Positions 54,842 through 62,545 of a stretch of DNA of 64,000 nucleotides are shown here, in pieces. Source of the stretch: Chthonomonas sp. UBA2785 (GTDB lineage Bacteria > Armatimonadota > Fimbriimonadia > Fimbriimonadales > Fimbriimonadaceae); assembly GCA_002352215.1 (NCBI GenBank), contig DEIB01000011.1, forward strand, positions 1-64,000, in the 5' to 3' direction. The position numbers and the translations under genes are program-made. Each line of letters starts with the position of its first letter. Positions within the stretch are counted from its first letter, which is position 1. The notes beneath the pieces were generated by a model. That model was not told the DNA's origin and made no database searches. It worked only from the letters and a program-made list of their open reading frames with translations.

Positions 54842-55200
54842 GCCCGCGCGAAATCGTGGTGGTGGCGTTGGCCGGAATGGGGACGGTGTTCAACCTGCTC
54901 TCCGTGGTGGGCCTACTGCGGATGCCAGACCTCTACATGCGGATGCAGGCGACGACCAAGGCGACGACCCTGGGGCTACTACTGGTGATGGCGGCGCTGA
55001 GCGTGCACTTTGCCCAGCCCGGCGAGACCGTGAAGGCGGTGCTGGTGATCCTGTTCTTGTTCCTGACCCAGCCCATCGCGGCACACATGATTGCGCGGGC
55101 GGGCTACCGCACGGATGTGCCGCTGTGGGCGGGCTCCGTGACGGATGAACTGGCGGCGGCGGAGTCAGCGAGTAGAATAGAAGATCCTTCGGGCCTGTAG
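54838..55200 (+). CDS. mrpG: Mrp antiporter subunit G
   Basis: The 120-residue protein matches MrpG: MGTVFNLLSVVGLLRMPDLY, RMQATTKATTLGLLLVM and VLFLFLTQPIAAHMIARAGY. Start is ATG, overlapping mrpF. Its last four codons, from G-L to the TAG stop, lie inside the tRNA gene that follows, and a tRNA promoter element lies inside the coding region. Confidence 0.9.
   Translation: MSPREIVVVALAGMGTVFNLLSVVGLLRMPDLYMRMQATTKATTLGLLLVMAALSVHFAQPGETVKAVLVILFLFLTQPIAAHMIARAGYRTDVPLWAGSVTDELAAAESASRIEDPSGL
55173..55178 (+). promoter_or_regulatory. Candidate -10 element of the tRNA gene
   Basis: TAGAAT within mrpG lies 12 bases before the tRNA 5' end, a normal position for a tRNA promoter with a very short leader. 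A weak -35-like CTGGCG sits 17 bases further upstream. Confidence 0.5.
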
Positions 55201-55263
55201 CTCAGTGGTGAGAGCGGGCGGCTCATAACCGCTTGGTCGTGGGTTCGATTCCCCCCAGGCCCA
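55191..55263 (+). tRNA. tRNA with CAT anticodon, probably tRNA-Ile2 (lysidine type)
   Basis: A full cloverleaf can be drawn: acceptor GGGCCTG / CAGGCCC, D-stem GCTC/GAGC, anticodon stem GGCGG/CCGCT with loop CTCATAA (anticodon CAT), variable TGGTC, T-arm GTGGG-TTCGATT-CCCCC, discriminator A. The T-stem has one T-C mismatch. CCA is not encoded. The anticodon arm and the CGCTTGGTCG stretch resemble E. coli tRNA-Ile2 more than elongator tRNA-Met, but CAT fits both; it is not initiator-like, as the anticodon stem lacks three G-C pairs at the loop. Confidence 0.93.
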
Positions 55264-55274
55264 CCCCAAAGACC

Positions 55275-55307
55275 AAGAAAGCCTCCTCAAATTGAGGAGG
55301 CTTTCTT
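55275..55307. terminator. Rho-independent terminator, symmetric
   Basis: A perfect 16-bp palindrome (AAGAAAGCCTCCTCAA with TTGAGGAGGCTTTCTT, one central A) works in both directions. It ends the tRNA transcript on the plus strand and the sigma factor gene on the minus strand. Confidence 0.9.
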
Positions 55308-55331
55308 GCTGGAGTTACCAATCCGAGGCGA

Positions 55332-55970
55332 TTACCGTGCCGCCTTCGCCGTCGGCAGGCCGCCGAGGGAGGGTGTGGACACCCGCAGACCCGCGAGCAG
55401 CGCTCGCAGCTGCTTGTGCGCGCGGTGCAGGCGGCTGCGCACCGTCCCCACCGGCGCATGAATCCGGTCGGCAATCTCCTTGTAGGGCAAGCCTTCCACG
55501 TCCGCCATCCAGATCAGCTCGCGCTGCTCCGGCGAAAGTTGCTTCAGCGAAACCACCATCTCCTCGCTCAGTTCCTGGCTCAGCAGGGCCTGCACGGGAG
55601 TCAGCTCGTCGCTGGCAGCCTCGAAGTGCACGCTATCGTCCGATCCGTCCGGCGTCAGGGGCGCGTCGTAGCTCACCGTCTTCACCCGTCGGTCGCGGTT
55701 GCGGCGCAGGTCCAGATACAACCGGGTGACGATCCGGAAAATCCAGTTCTCAAACGGTCGGTCGCCTTCGTAGCTGCGGTACGCCTTCAGCGCCCGCACA
55801 AAGGCTTCCTGCGTCAGGTCCTCCGCGTCCGAGCGGCTCCGGCTGAGACGATAGGCCAGATCGAAAACCTTGCGGTAAGTCCGGTTCATCTGGCGCTCGA
55901 ATTCGGCTCGTTCGGCGCGGCTGAGTTCATGGGTCGGGTTCGTCGTATTGATCGTGTTCACCGTTTCCAT
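55332..55970 (-). CDS. ECF-type RNA polymerase sigma factor
   Basis: The 212-residue protein has region 2 (VFDLAYRLSRSRSDAEDLTQ, then EAFVRALKAYRSYEGDRPF and NWIFRIVTRLYLDLRR) and region 4 (LSPEQRELIWMADVEGLPYK, EIADRIHAPVGTVRSRLHRA), the hallmark of group 4 sigma factors. ATG 55970 directly touches an AAGGAG; a GTG three codons later (55961) would have better spacing and may be the real start. No anti-sigma gene is adjacent. Confidence 0.9.
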   Translation of the reverse strand: METVNTINTTNPTHELSRAERAEFERQMNRTYRKVFDLAYRLSRSRSDAEDLTQEAFVRALKAYRSYEGDRPFENWIFRIVTRLYLDLRRNRDRRVKTVSYDAPLTPDGSDDSVHFEAASDELTPVQALLSQELSEEMVVSLKQLSPEQRELIWMADVEGLPYKEIADRIHAPVGTVRSRLHRAHKQLRALLAGLRVSTPSLGGLPTAKAAR

Positions 55971-56079
55971 CTCCTTATGCCCCGTACAACAACGTGGGGG
56001 CCGCACGCGTTCCCCAAGATTCCACGGTCCTACTGGATAGACGGGTCAGGCCCACCCCCCAGTTCAGATACAGGAGGAC

Positions 56080-57018
56080 TTAACCGCCCGTCACACCGCC
56101 ACCTGTCGGCCCGAACACCTTGGCGTTCGGCGGCGGCTGGTAGGGCCGCTCGGGGTGCATGTGGTTCCACAGCAGGGTGCCAATGCGGATGATCGCCTGG
56201 TCGCCTTCGTTCTCCGCCACCCAGCGCTGGTCGGCTTGGTTATCGGTGTAGATGGCCACCAGGTAGGGGCGCGGCCCCTTCACAATGGCGATCTCGCTGC
56301 GGTGCCGGTTCAGGGCCCCCACTTTGCTCAGCACCACTACGTCACTCGGCACGGTGCCCATCACCCAGTCATCCCAATACTGCTTGGCCAGGATGCGGCG
56401 CATACGGTCGTGGGCGGCCTCGCTCAGCACGCCGCCCCGGTCAATCATCAGCAGGAACCTTGCCATCTCCTGCGGGCTCGTCACGCCCATATTGGCGAAC
56501 TGCCGGCGCAGACGCCACAGGCGGGTTTCGGTTTCTGGCACCCGCACGGTATAGGCCGTGTCTTGGTAGCCCATCTCCTGCAGGGTTTGGTTGATGCGCA
56601 ACAAGCCCAGTTTTTCGCCCAGCACCACGGTGGCGGTGTTGTCGCTCACGTTCATCATCAGGTTCGTCAGCGCGTCCACGTTGATGCTCAGGCCCTCGCG
56701 TAGGTAGTACGCCCACTGGCTGCTGTTGCGCTCGGCCACCGGGGGCAGGGGCACGGTGGTGTCCCAGGTCAGTTCGCCTTTGTCAATCTGGCGGGCGGCC
56801 TCGAACATCAGCACCGTCTTGATGGTGCTGGCGCTGGGGAACCGCTCCGTGCTACGGTGAGCAATGACCTCACCGGTGGTGAGGTCCTGGATGTGGTAAC
56901 CCAGCCGCCCCCGGAACCGCTCCGCCACCGCCCGCACCTGCGGCTCAATGCCGCTGAGTTTTGGTCGCGACGGGGGTGCCGTCAGCACCACCCCCAAGGC
57001 GAGGGCGGTGATGCTCAC
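56080..57018 (-). CDS. Class A beta-lactamase-like serine hydrolase
   Basis: The 312-residue protein has a short signal-like N-terminus (ITALALGVVLTAPP) and the penicillin-recognising triad: SxxK (S64-T-I-K67), SDN at 125-127 and KVG (usually KTG) at 232-234. The PETETRLW segment could hold the class A Glu, but the pattern is not exact. Such proteins are often DD-peptidase- or esterase-like rather than resistance enzymes. GTG 57018 overlaps the M14 gene stop; the longer frame is not supported. Confidence 0.78.
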   Translation of the reverse strand: MSITALALGVVLTAPPSRPKLSGIEPQVRAVAERFRGRLGYHIQDLTTGEVIAHRSTERFPSASTIKTVLMFEAARQIDKGELTWDTTVPLPPVAERNSSQWAYYLREGLSINVDALTNLMMNVSDNTATVVLGEKLGLLRINQTLQEMGYQDTAYTVRVPETETRLWRLRRQFANMGVTSPQEMARFLLMIDRGGVLSEAAHDRMRRILAKQYWDDWVMGTVPSDVVVLSKVGALNRHRSEIAIVKGPRPYLVAIYTDNQADQRWVAENEGDQAIIRIGTLLWNHMHPERPYQPPPNAKVFGPTGGGVTGG

Positions 57019-58703
57019 GTGGTGACCTCGAGTCGCACCACTCCGGCCCGGTCGTGCCGCGCCACCAGTTGGTAGGTGTGCCCGGGGGCCACCAGCCACT
57101 CAAAGGTGTGCCGGTCGTCGGTCACGTCGGCGTGCCAGCCAAAGCCGCTGCTGGGGGTGTCGCACCAGCCTTCCAGTTGCGGGCCTTGCACCCGCCGCTG
57201 GCCGCTGTGCAGCCAGGCCGGCTTTTGCAGGGGTTCCTGTTCTGGCACGTCCGCGCAAGAGATTTCCCCGATGACCCCCCGGCAGATCTTGTTCTTCAGG
57301 GCCGTCTTGGTAACGTGGGTCGGCAGCCAGCCGGAGTTCTGCACGGTCAGGCGCAGTCGCACACTGTCGCCCACACGCTCTTGTTGCAGGTCACGCAGTT
57401 CCAGGCGGGGGCCGGTGCCCGCATGCCAAATCGCCCAATCCGCCAGGGGGGCAATCTCGGCTTCCAGCAGCGGCGGGGGCGGGTTGCGGAAGGCGTACGC
57501 GCCATCCCATCCGCCAATCTCCACGGTGCCGAGTTGCGGGTGGTCAAAGGGTCGCCAGTCCACGTAGCCTTTGCCCTCCAGCTTCTCGTCGCTCCACTTC
57601 AGCAGTTGGATGTCGTGGCTGTGAGGGTGGTCGCGGAACCAATCAATGTACTTGTAGTCCGTGATGCCGGCCTGGCGCTGCGGCGACCAGATTTCCACCG
57701 TCCAGGCGTGCACGCCCATGCTGTGGAACATCCAGTCATCAAAAACGCCGGTGATGACCTCCTTGGGGTGGTATTTGAACTCGTGGAAGTTGCTGATGGC
57801 GGGGTAGCCAGTCATCTCATGGCCGACTTCGCCCAGCGCCTTGAACGTCCACAGGTCCTCGCTGGGGATGTCGTCGTCCGGCATGCGGCTGGGCGGACGG
57901 AGCAGCACGCCCGAGAACGTGTGGAACGTGATGGCCCCGCAGATGTTTGGGTGGTTGACGATGAAATCCACCGCCGCGCGGATTTCCGGTTCGCTGGCCG
58001 GATAGGGTCCGGCCCCGTGCTGCTCGGCTTCTTGCCGCCAGGCGTTGGGGAAGTTGCGGTTGAAGTCCAGCCCCTGCGGAATGCGGCGCACCTTCAGGGT
58101 TTGGCCGTCGTATTCGTGCAGGATGCCCTCGGGCAGCACGCGGTAGGCGCGCTCGGCCTTCTCGCCCGGGCGACGCTTGCGCAGCAGCCGGGGTTCCTCC
58201 TCGCTCACCACCCAGGGGCCGCTGGGGTCGGGGATGCGCATGCTCAGGATGCGGCCATCGCCGTCCAGGTCTTTGCGTTCCAGCCCTTCGTATTCGGCTT
58301 CGTCGTAGGGGTAGGGGCGGGTGCCACTGCGGACGATGCGTGGCGGGGTTTCCAGCGCCCATTCCGCGCCATCCGGCCCCAGGCGGGGGACGAGATAGAA
58401 CGTGCGTTCGCGCAGGACATCGGGTTCTTGGGTGACGAGCTGATCGAGGATGCGGAGCACCGCGCTGCAGGCGCTGACCTCGCTGGCGTGGATGTTGCCG
58501 TCGCACCAGAAGCCGGGTTTGTCTTCGGGGGCGCCGGTGCGGCGGTCGGTGACGGTGGCGCACCAGATGTCGCGGCCTTCGTGGCTCTTGCCGATGCTCT
58601 CCACGGTGACGTAGTGCGGGTGGGCGGCCACGAATTGGTGCAGGAGGTCGGTGACTTCTTGGTACTTGAGGTAGCGGTCGTAGGGGACCGTCACGGCGGA
58701 CAT
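57015..58703 (-). CDS. M14-family zinc carboxypeptidase
   Basis: The 562-residue protein has the M14 zinc site: HxxE in GNIHASEVS (His72, Glu75) and the third His in ITFHTFSG. The catalytic Glu is in WTVEIWSP and the substrate-binding Arg/Asn in LDFNRNFPNAW. A C-terminal beta domain of about 130 residues follows (RLTVQNSGWLPTHVTK). No signal peptide is seen. It overlaps the serine hydrolase as GTGA; the two may act on peptides or peptidoglycan. Confidence 0.88.
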   Translation of the reverse strand: MSAVTVPYDRYLKYQEVTDLLHQFVAAHPHYVTVESIGKSHEGRDIWCATVTDRRTGAPEDKPGFWCDGNIHASEVSACSAVLRILDQLVTQEPDVLRERTFYLVPRLGPDGAEWALETPPRIVRSGTRPYPYDEAEYEGLERKDLDGDGRILSMRIPDPSGPWVVSEEEPRLLRKRRPGEKAERAYRVLPEGILHEYDGQTLKVRRIPQGLDFNRNFPNAWRQEAEQHGAGPYPASEPEIRAAVDFIVNHPNICGAITFHTFSGVLLRPPSRMPDDDIPSEDLWTFKALGEVGHEMTGYPAISNFHEFKYHPKEVITGVFDDWMFHSMGVHAWTVEIWSPQRQAGITDYKYIDWFRDHPHSHDIQLLKWSDEKLEGKGYVDWRPFDHPQLGTVEIGGWDGAYAFRNPPPPLLEAEIAPLADWAIWHAGTGPRLELRDLQQERVGDSVRLRLTVQNSGWLPTHVTKTALKNKICRGVIGEISCADVPEQEPLQKPAWLHSGQRRVQGPQLEGWCDTPSSGFGWHADVTDDRHTFEWLVAPGHTYQLVARHDRAGVVRLEVTT

Positions 58704-58710
58704 GGCGCGG

Positions 58711-58739
58711 AGATTACCGCCGAGGTAGCTCGATTTGAA
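58711..58739 (-). promoter_or_regulatory. Candidate promoter of the M14 peptidase gene
   Basis: On the minus strand a -35-like TTCAAA (58739-58734) and a -10-like TAATCT (58716-58711) are spaced by 17 bases. The -10 lies seven bases before the ATG at 58703, consistent with a leaderless transcript. Confidence 0.5.
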
Positions 58740-58769
58740 CCTAAATTCTTGGGCCGACTCGGGATAGTG

Positions 58770-58805
58770 CCGGTGTGTTCGGTGGACTCTGTGCCCTGAG
58801 GTGCG
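58770..58805. repeat. Intergenic G/T-rich motif of the CTCTGTG type
   Basis: The segment contains GGTGTGTTCGGTGGACTCTG and then TGCCCTGAGGTG. It resembles the degenerate CTCTGTG/TCGGTG intergenic repeats seen in environmental bacterial genomes such as Planctomycetota; this link is from memory of the pattern. It occurs once in the window. Confidence 0.3.
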
Positions 58806-58862
58806 ATGCGATCAAGTGATGAACTTTCAGCTTCGCCAGGTATACATCTCGTAGCCGATTTG

Positions 58863-59510
58863 ATGCCTGAAACCCCGAACCCCAATACGCCGACGAGTTT
58901 CTTTGAAGCCCTCTACACCCACTTCATCCTGAGGGATTTCATTGGGAAGATCGTGCCGGGTGGGATGTTTCTCTATCTGGTTTGGTTTACCGTAGGTTCG
59001 GATCCAAGCCTCTCGTTCATCAAGGATGTTTCAGGCTTAGTGATTGCGGGTTTGGCGGGTCTGTGCTGGATCATTGCCCTGCCGCTTCAGCAGTTTGCTA
59101 TTTTCGTGGCTCGAGTTTTGTTTCGAGTCCAGTTCTTGGATTCCGCAACGACAATCAAATTTCGGCGGGTCGCCACATCCATTGAAAGGGCGAAGTATGA
59201 GAGATTTGTCATCTCAAAGGAAGCGGCGGGGAATACCGGATCCGCCATTTTCCTCGGCTGCTCGATCTGGGTCTTGATCGAGCTAATGAGATTGAATGAG
59301 CCATACCGGGCATCGAGTTACAACCCTGAAGGCGTTATCGTGATTACGGTCTTGCTCATGGTTTTTGCGTACTCGTTGCTTCGAAGTCAAGTCAGTAGCT
59401 TGAAGCGGCAGGCAGACTATGTTGAGAATGTACTGCGCTACGTTGACTCTTCAAGCCTATCGAGTCCATCCACCGAACCTACAATCGAACTTGAAGTCAA
59501 TCGACAATAA
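58863..59510 (+). CDS. Four-helix membrane protein of unknown function (pair member 1)
   Basis: The 215-residue protein has four predicted membrane helices at about 30-50, 55-80, 122-140 and 155-172, and a polar loop of about 40 residues between helices 2 and 3. Its first helix opens with RDFIGKIVPGGMFLYLV; the neighbour has DEVLGRAVPGAILLVL at the same place, so the two are distant paralogues. Base composition is clearly lower in G+C than flanking genes. ATG 58863 starts close to the first helix; ATG 58806 is possible but adds a polar leader. No known domain is recognised. Confidence 0.65.
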   Translation: MPETPNPNTPTSFFEALYTHFILRDFIGKIVPGGMFLYLVWFTVGSDPSLSFIKDVSGLVIAGLAGLCWIIALPLQQFAIFVARVLFRVQFLDSATTIKFRRVATSIERAKYERFVISKEAAGNTGSAIFLGCSIWVLIELMRLNEPYRASSYNPEGVIVITVLLMVFAYSLLRSQVSSLKRQADYVENVLRYVDSSSLSSPSTEPTIELEVNRQ

Positions 59511-59519
59511 GGTGCTGGG

Positions 59520-60134
59520 GTGAAGAAGAGCCCATTTGATCTGGAAGGTGCTGATACACTGCTCGATCACTTTCGTCGGGCTGTTGAAATCATGAGGAGA
59601 ATGTTCTTTCCTAACATTCTTGACGAAGTTCTCGGGCGTGCCGTTCCTGGTGCGATTCTTCTTGTGCTCATCTTGTGTGCTAACAACGGACAAGACAGAC
59701 TTGACGATATTCTAAAGCTACCAATCTTAGTCGTCGCCGGTGTTATGGCAGCGGGTATGCTTCTAGCACACGGCATTCAATTGCTTAGACAATTGTTGGA
59801 TAAATGTCTGTTCAAGTACGACTACTATGATCGAGATTTTCAGGACCAAGTGAGGATGGCTGGAGACTTGGATCAATTGGTGCGAATGTCGCTCATAACT
59901 ACCATCCGTAACTTGGTCGGGAACTCACTTGGCGCGGTTGTTATCGGCGTCATTTACGTAGCCTGGAATTTCATCGATAACGGCTGGGACTGGCTTCAAC
60001 TTACCAGTGGGAACCAATCTATGTTCTACATCGTGCTGACTGGGGTATTGGGTTTGATTTTCCTTCTTGGCAGACTTTATGTGGTGTGCACTGTGTGGGA
60101 ATATGATGAAGCCATCCAGATCGTGAGGAGCTGA
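59520..60134 (+). CDS. Four-helix membrane protein of unknown function (pair member 2)
   Basis: The 204-residue protein has a cytoplasmic N-terminus of about 38 residues, helices near 39-55, 66-90, 128-150 and 168-188, and a charged loop (YDYYDRDFQDQVRM) between helices 2 and 3. Layout and the LGRAVPG motif match the upstream gene nine bases away. Samples of this gene give 38-50% G+C by hand count. Start is GTG 59520. The pair may have been acquired together; function is unknown. Confidence 0.65.
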   Translation: MKKSPFDLEGADTLLDHFRRAVEIMRRMFFPNILDEVLGRAVPGAILLVLILCANNGQDRLDDILKLPILVVAGVMAAGMLLAHGIQLLRQLLDKCLFKYDYYDRDFQDQVRMAGDLDQLVRMSLITTIRNLVGNSLGAVVIGVIYVAWNFIDNGWDWLQLTSGNQSMFYIVLTGVLGLIFLLGRLYVVCTVWEYDEAIQIVRS

Positions 60135-60215
60135 CGGCACATTCGCTCAGCCCGCCGTTGAGTAACGGCAAACCCGGTTCCGATAATCAGAGGTGACTCG
60201 GAGAGCCATTCACCT

Positions 60216-60980
60216 ATGATTGCGTCCATCCTCTTATCGGCGGCCTTGCTGGCCTCGCCGCCGGCCGCCCCGGCCCACGGTGCCTCGGCGCGCACGGCCC
60301 CGGCCCACGCCGCCCCGGCGGCTGCCCCCAGCCTCGCCCAGGCCCTGCAGCGCCTGAAGGACGGCAACGTGCGCTACGCCACCGGCTACGCCAAGCACCC
60401 GCGTCAAGATTCGGGCGGGCGCCTCAATGTCAGCCAAAGTCAGGCGCCGTTCGCTATCGTTCTCACCTGCGCGGATAGCCGCGTGGCCCCGGAAATCGTC
60501 TTCGACCAAGGCCTCGGCGACCTGTTCGTCGTCCGCATCGCGGGCAACGTGGCGGACACCCTGGCGCTGGCCAGCATGGAGTACGCGGTGGAGCACCTGC
60601 ACAGCTCGCTCATCGTGGTGATGGGCCACGAGCGGTGCGGCGCGGTGAAAGCCACGCTCGACGCCACCAAGGCCCCGGCCCCGGCCCCGGCGGCCGGCCA
60701 TGCGGCGGAAGCGCACCACAGCCACATTCCGGCGCTGGTGAAGGAGATCGAGCCGGCCATCTGGGCGGCCAAGGGTCGCACCGGCCCCGAACTGGACGCC
60801 TGCATCGAATCGAACGTCGAGCATTCGGCGGGGCAGATCACCAGCCGTAGCGACATCATCCGCCAATTTGTGGCGGATGGCAAGGTGCAGATTGTGGGCG
60901 GGGTCTATGACCTCGACACGGGCCGGGTGAACTGGCTGAGCAGCGTGCCGCAGAGCGCCTACGTGCGCGTACGCCGCTAA
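60216..60980 (+). CDS. Exported beta-class carbonic anhydrase
   Basis: The 254-residue protein has an N-terminal signal peptide and an Ala/Pro/His-rich linker, then a beta carbonic anhydrase domain. The zinc ligands are Cys85 (TCADSR, with Asp87 and Arg89), His138 and Cys141 (GHERCGAV). A second Ala/Pro/His-rich insert lies at about 150-172. It would hydrate CO2 in the periplasm. ATG 60216 is used; a short hairpin GCCGTT/AACGGC at 60154-60169 lies upstream. Confidence 0.9.
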   Translation: MIASILLSAALLASPPAAPAHGASARTAPAHAAPAAAPSLAQALQRLKDGNVRYATGYAKHPRQDSGGRLNVSQSQAPFAIVLTCADSRVAPEIVFDQGLGDLFVVRIAGNVADTLALASMEYAVEHLHSSLIVVMGHERCGAVKATLDATKAPAPAPAAGHAAEAHHSHIPALVKEIEPAIWAAKGRTGPELDACIESNVEHSAGQITSRSDIIRQFVADGKVQIVGGVYDLDTGRVNWLSSVPQSAYVRVRR

Positions 60981-60981
60981 G

Positions 60982-61749
60982 TTAGGGCAGTCTCTGCCAT
61001 TCCAAGACCTGCGCCGGGCGGTCGGAGTTGAACCAGTCAGCTCCGGCCGCTCGCAGTTCGCGGTAGGCGTCGGGCGTCTGCGGATGCGCCCAAAACCGGA
61101 TCTTGCGGCCCGCCCGGTGGGCTTGTCGCACCATCGAATGCAGGCGCATGCGCTGGGGTTCGGGCATCGCTCCGGTGCCCATCCAGGTGAAGTGGCTTAT
61201 CCAGCTTTCGCTGATTAGCGGCATAAGAGTGGGCGAGGTTTGTCGGTCGGGGAGATCCGCGTAGCGGCCATCGTAGCCGTACCACTGCCGGGGGTGGGCG
61301 AAGATGGACTCCCGATCTCGATCCCCGCTAATGACAATGCGCACCGCCCCGGGCTGCGAGGTGGCCAGCATGAAGGCGTAGGGAGCAAGTTGCCGATCCA
61401 GCTCTTCCAACACGGCCGTGCCGTCGGCCTTCACATCCACAAGGAGTTGGAAAGGAACCCCGGGCTGATGCACCCAGCCTCCGCGTTCACGCACTCGCCG
61501 GGCCAGTGGCTCCAGATAGAGGCGGCGCAGGGTGCGTTCGGGTTGGATTTCGGCGCGGGTGTGCGCCACGCGCAGGTCGCCATCCACCAGGAAGACGTCG
61601 GCCTCCACGCTCCCAAATCCGGCATCCAAAGCCTCCAACAAAGGGCGATCGCGCAAGTAATCGTTGTGTGAATGCCCCTGCGGTCGGGAGGTCGGAGTCC
61701 CTTGCAACAAGAATCCCAAAGTCACGGACGCCCACATCGCACCCAGCAT
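60982..61749 (-). CDS. Glycerophosphodiester phosphodiesterase-like protein
   Basis: The 255-residue protein has a short hydrophobic start (MWASVTLGFLLQG) and a GDPD/PLC-like TIM barrel: HSHNDYLRDRPLLEALDAGF with the catalytic His, SVEADVFLVDGDLRVAH with Glu, Asp and second His, and a late RFWAHPQTPDAYREL. The frame is open much further upstream, but ATG 61749 gives a normal N-terminus and the rest overlaps the cyclophilin gene. It probably acts on the cell surface on phosphodiesters; the exact substrate is unknown. Confidence 0.78.
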   Translation of the reverse strand: MLGAMWASVTLGFLLQGTPTSRPQGHSHNDYLRDRPLLEALDAGFGSVEADVFLVDGDLRVAHTRAEIQPERTLRRLYLEPLARRVRERGGWVHQPGVPFQLLVDVKADGTAVLEELDRQLAPYAFMLATSQPGAVRIVISGDRDRESIFAHPRQWYGYDGRYADLPDRQTSPTLMPLISESWISHFTWMGTGAMPEPQRMRLHSMVRQAHRAGRKIRFWAHPQTPDAYRELRAAGADWFNSDRPAQVLEWQRLP

Positions 61750-61768
61750 AGACCGGCATAATGGACAG
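61750..61768. promoter_or_regulatory. Shared 19-base divergent start region
   Basis: Only 19 bases separate the GDPD-like and cyclophilin starts. CATAAT (plus, 61757-61762) is six bases before the cyclophilin GTG and reads as ATTATG on the other strand, close to the GDPD ATG. Both transcripts would have almost no leader. Confidence 0.35.
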
Positions 61769-62545
61769 GTGCGAAAGTATTTGAGCCTCGCCCTGCTCGT
61801 GGTAGCAGCCTTGAGTCTGTGGGCCTGCCAGCCCAGCACGCCCGAAGCTGCGTCCACCACCGGTACGACCGGAACTGAAACGCCCGCTCCGACGGATCCG
61901 AAGCCGACGGAACCGTCCACGCCGCCGACCAGCGCGATGGAGCCCATGCCGCTCAAGTTTGAGCGAGACGCCAATGGTGCCTTCAAGACCGCGCCGCCGG
62001 AAGCTGTGCTGCCGAAGGATGGCGACAAGGTGGCCGTGCTTTACACCAATCAGGGCAATATCATCCTGCGCTTCGACCCCAAGAAGGCCCCGAAGCACGT
62101 CGCTCAGTTCCAAAAGCTCGTGGAAGAAGGCTTCTACACCGGCACGAAGTTCCACCGCGTGATCCCCGGATTTATGATCCAGGGCGGTGACCCGAACAGC
62201 AAGGACGACGAACGTGGCAACGATGGCATGGGTGGTTACATGAAGGATGGCGTGGAAGTGAATGTTCCGGCCGAATTCAACGACACCAAGCACATCCGAG
62301 GCATCCTGAGTGCCGCGCGCTCTACGGACCCGAACTCGGCCAGCAGCCAGTTTTTCATCATGGTGGATGCCAATGAAAACCTGAATGGTCAGTATTCGGC
62401 TTACGGCCAAGTCGTGGCCGGTATGGACACGGTGGACAAGATCGTGAACCTGCCGCGCGACATGGGTGACAACCCGCTGGACGACAATCCGGCGATCATC
62501 CTGAAAGCCGAAATCCGCACTTGGCCGTTAGAAGAGTTGAAGTGA
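61769..62545 (+). CDS. Cyclophilin-type peptidyl-prolyl isomerase, lipoprotein
   Basis: The 258-residue product has a lipoprotein signal (LALLVVAALSLWAC), a Thr/Pro-rich linker to about residue 65, then a cyclophilin domain: FHRVIPGFMIQGGDP, PAEFNDTKHIRG, SSQFFIMVD and YGQVVAGMDTVDKI. Such enzymes help fold exported proteins. The start is GTG 61769; the frame is open upstream but would place the signal internally. It overlaps the second cyclophilin. Confidence 0.88.
   Translation: MRKYLSLALLVVAALSLWACQPSTPEAASTTGTTGTETPAPTDPKPTEPSTPPTSAMEPMPLKFERDANGAFKTAPPEAVLPKDGDKVAVLYTNQGNIILRFDPKKAPKHVAQFQKLVEEGFYTGTKFHRVIPGFMIQGGDPNSKDDERGNDGMGGYMKDGVEVNVPAEFNDTKHIRGILSAARSTDPNSASSQFFIMVDANENLNGQYSAYGQVVAGMDTVDKIVNLPRDMGDNPLDDNPAIILKAEIRTWPLEELK

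Noticed and set aside
57054..58799. A 581-codon plus-strand open frame
   Set aside because: It is wholly antisense to the M14 carboxypeptidase gene, whose motifs are clear; such frames are expected from the GC-rich codon bias.
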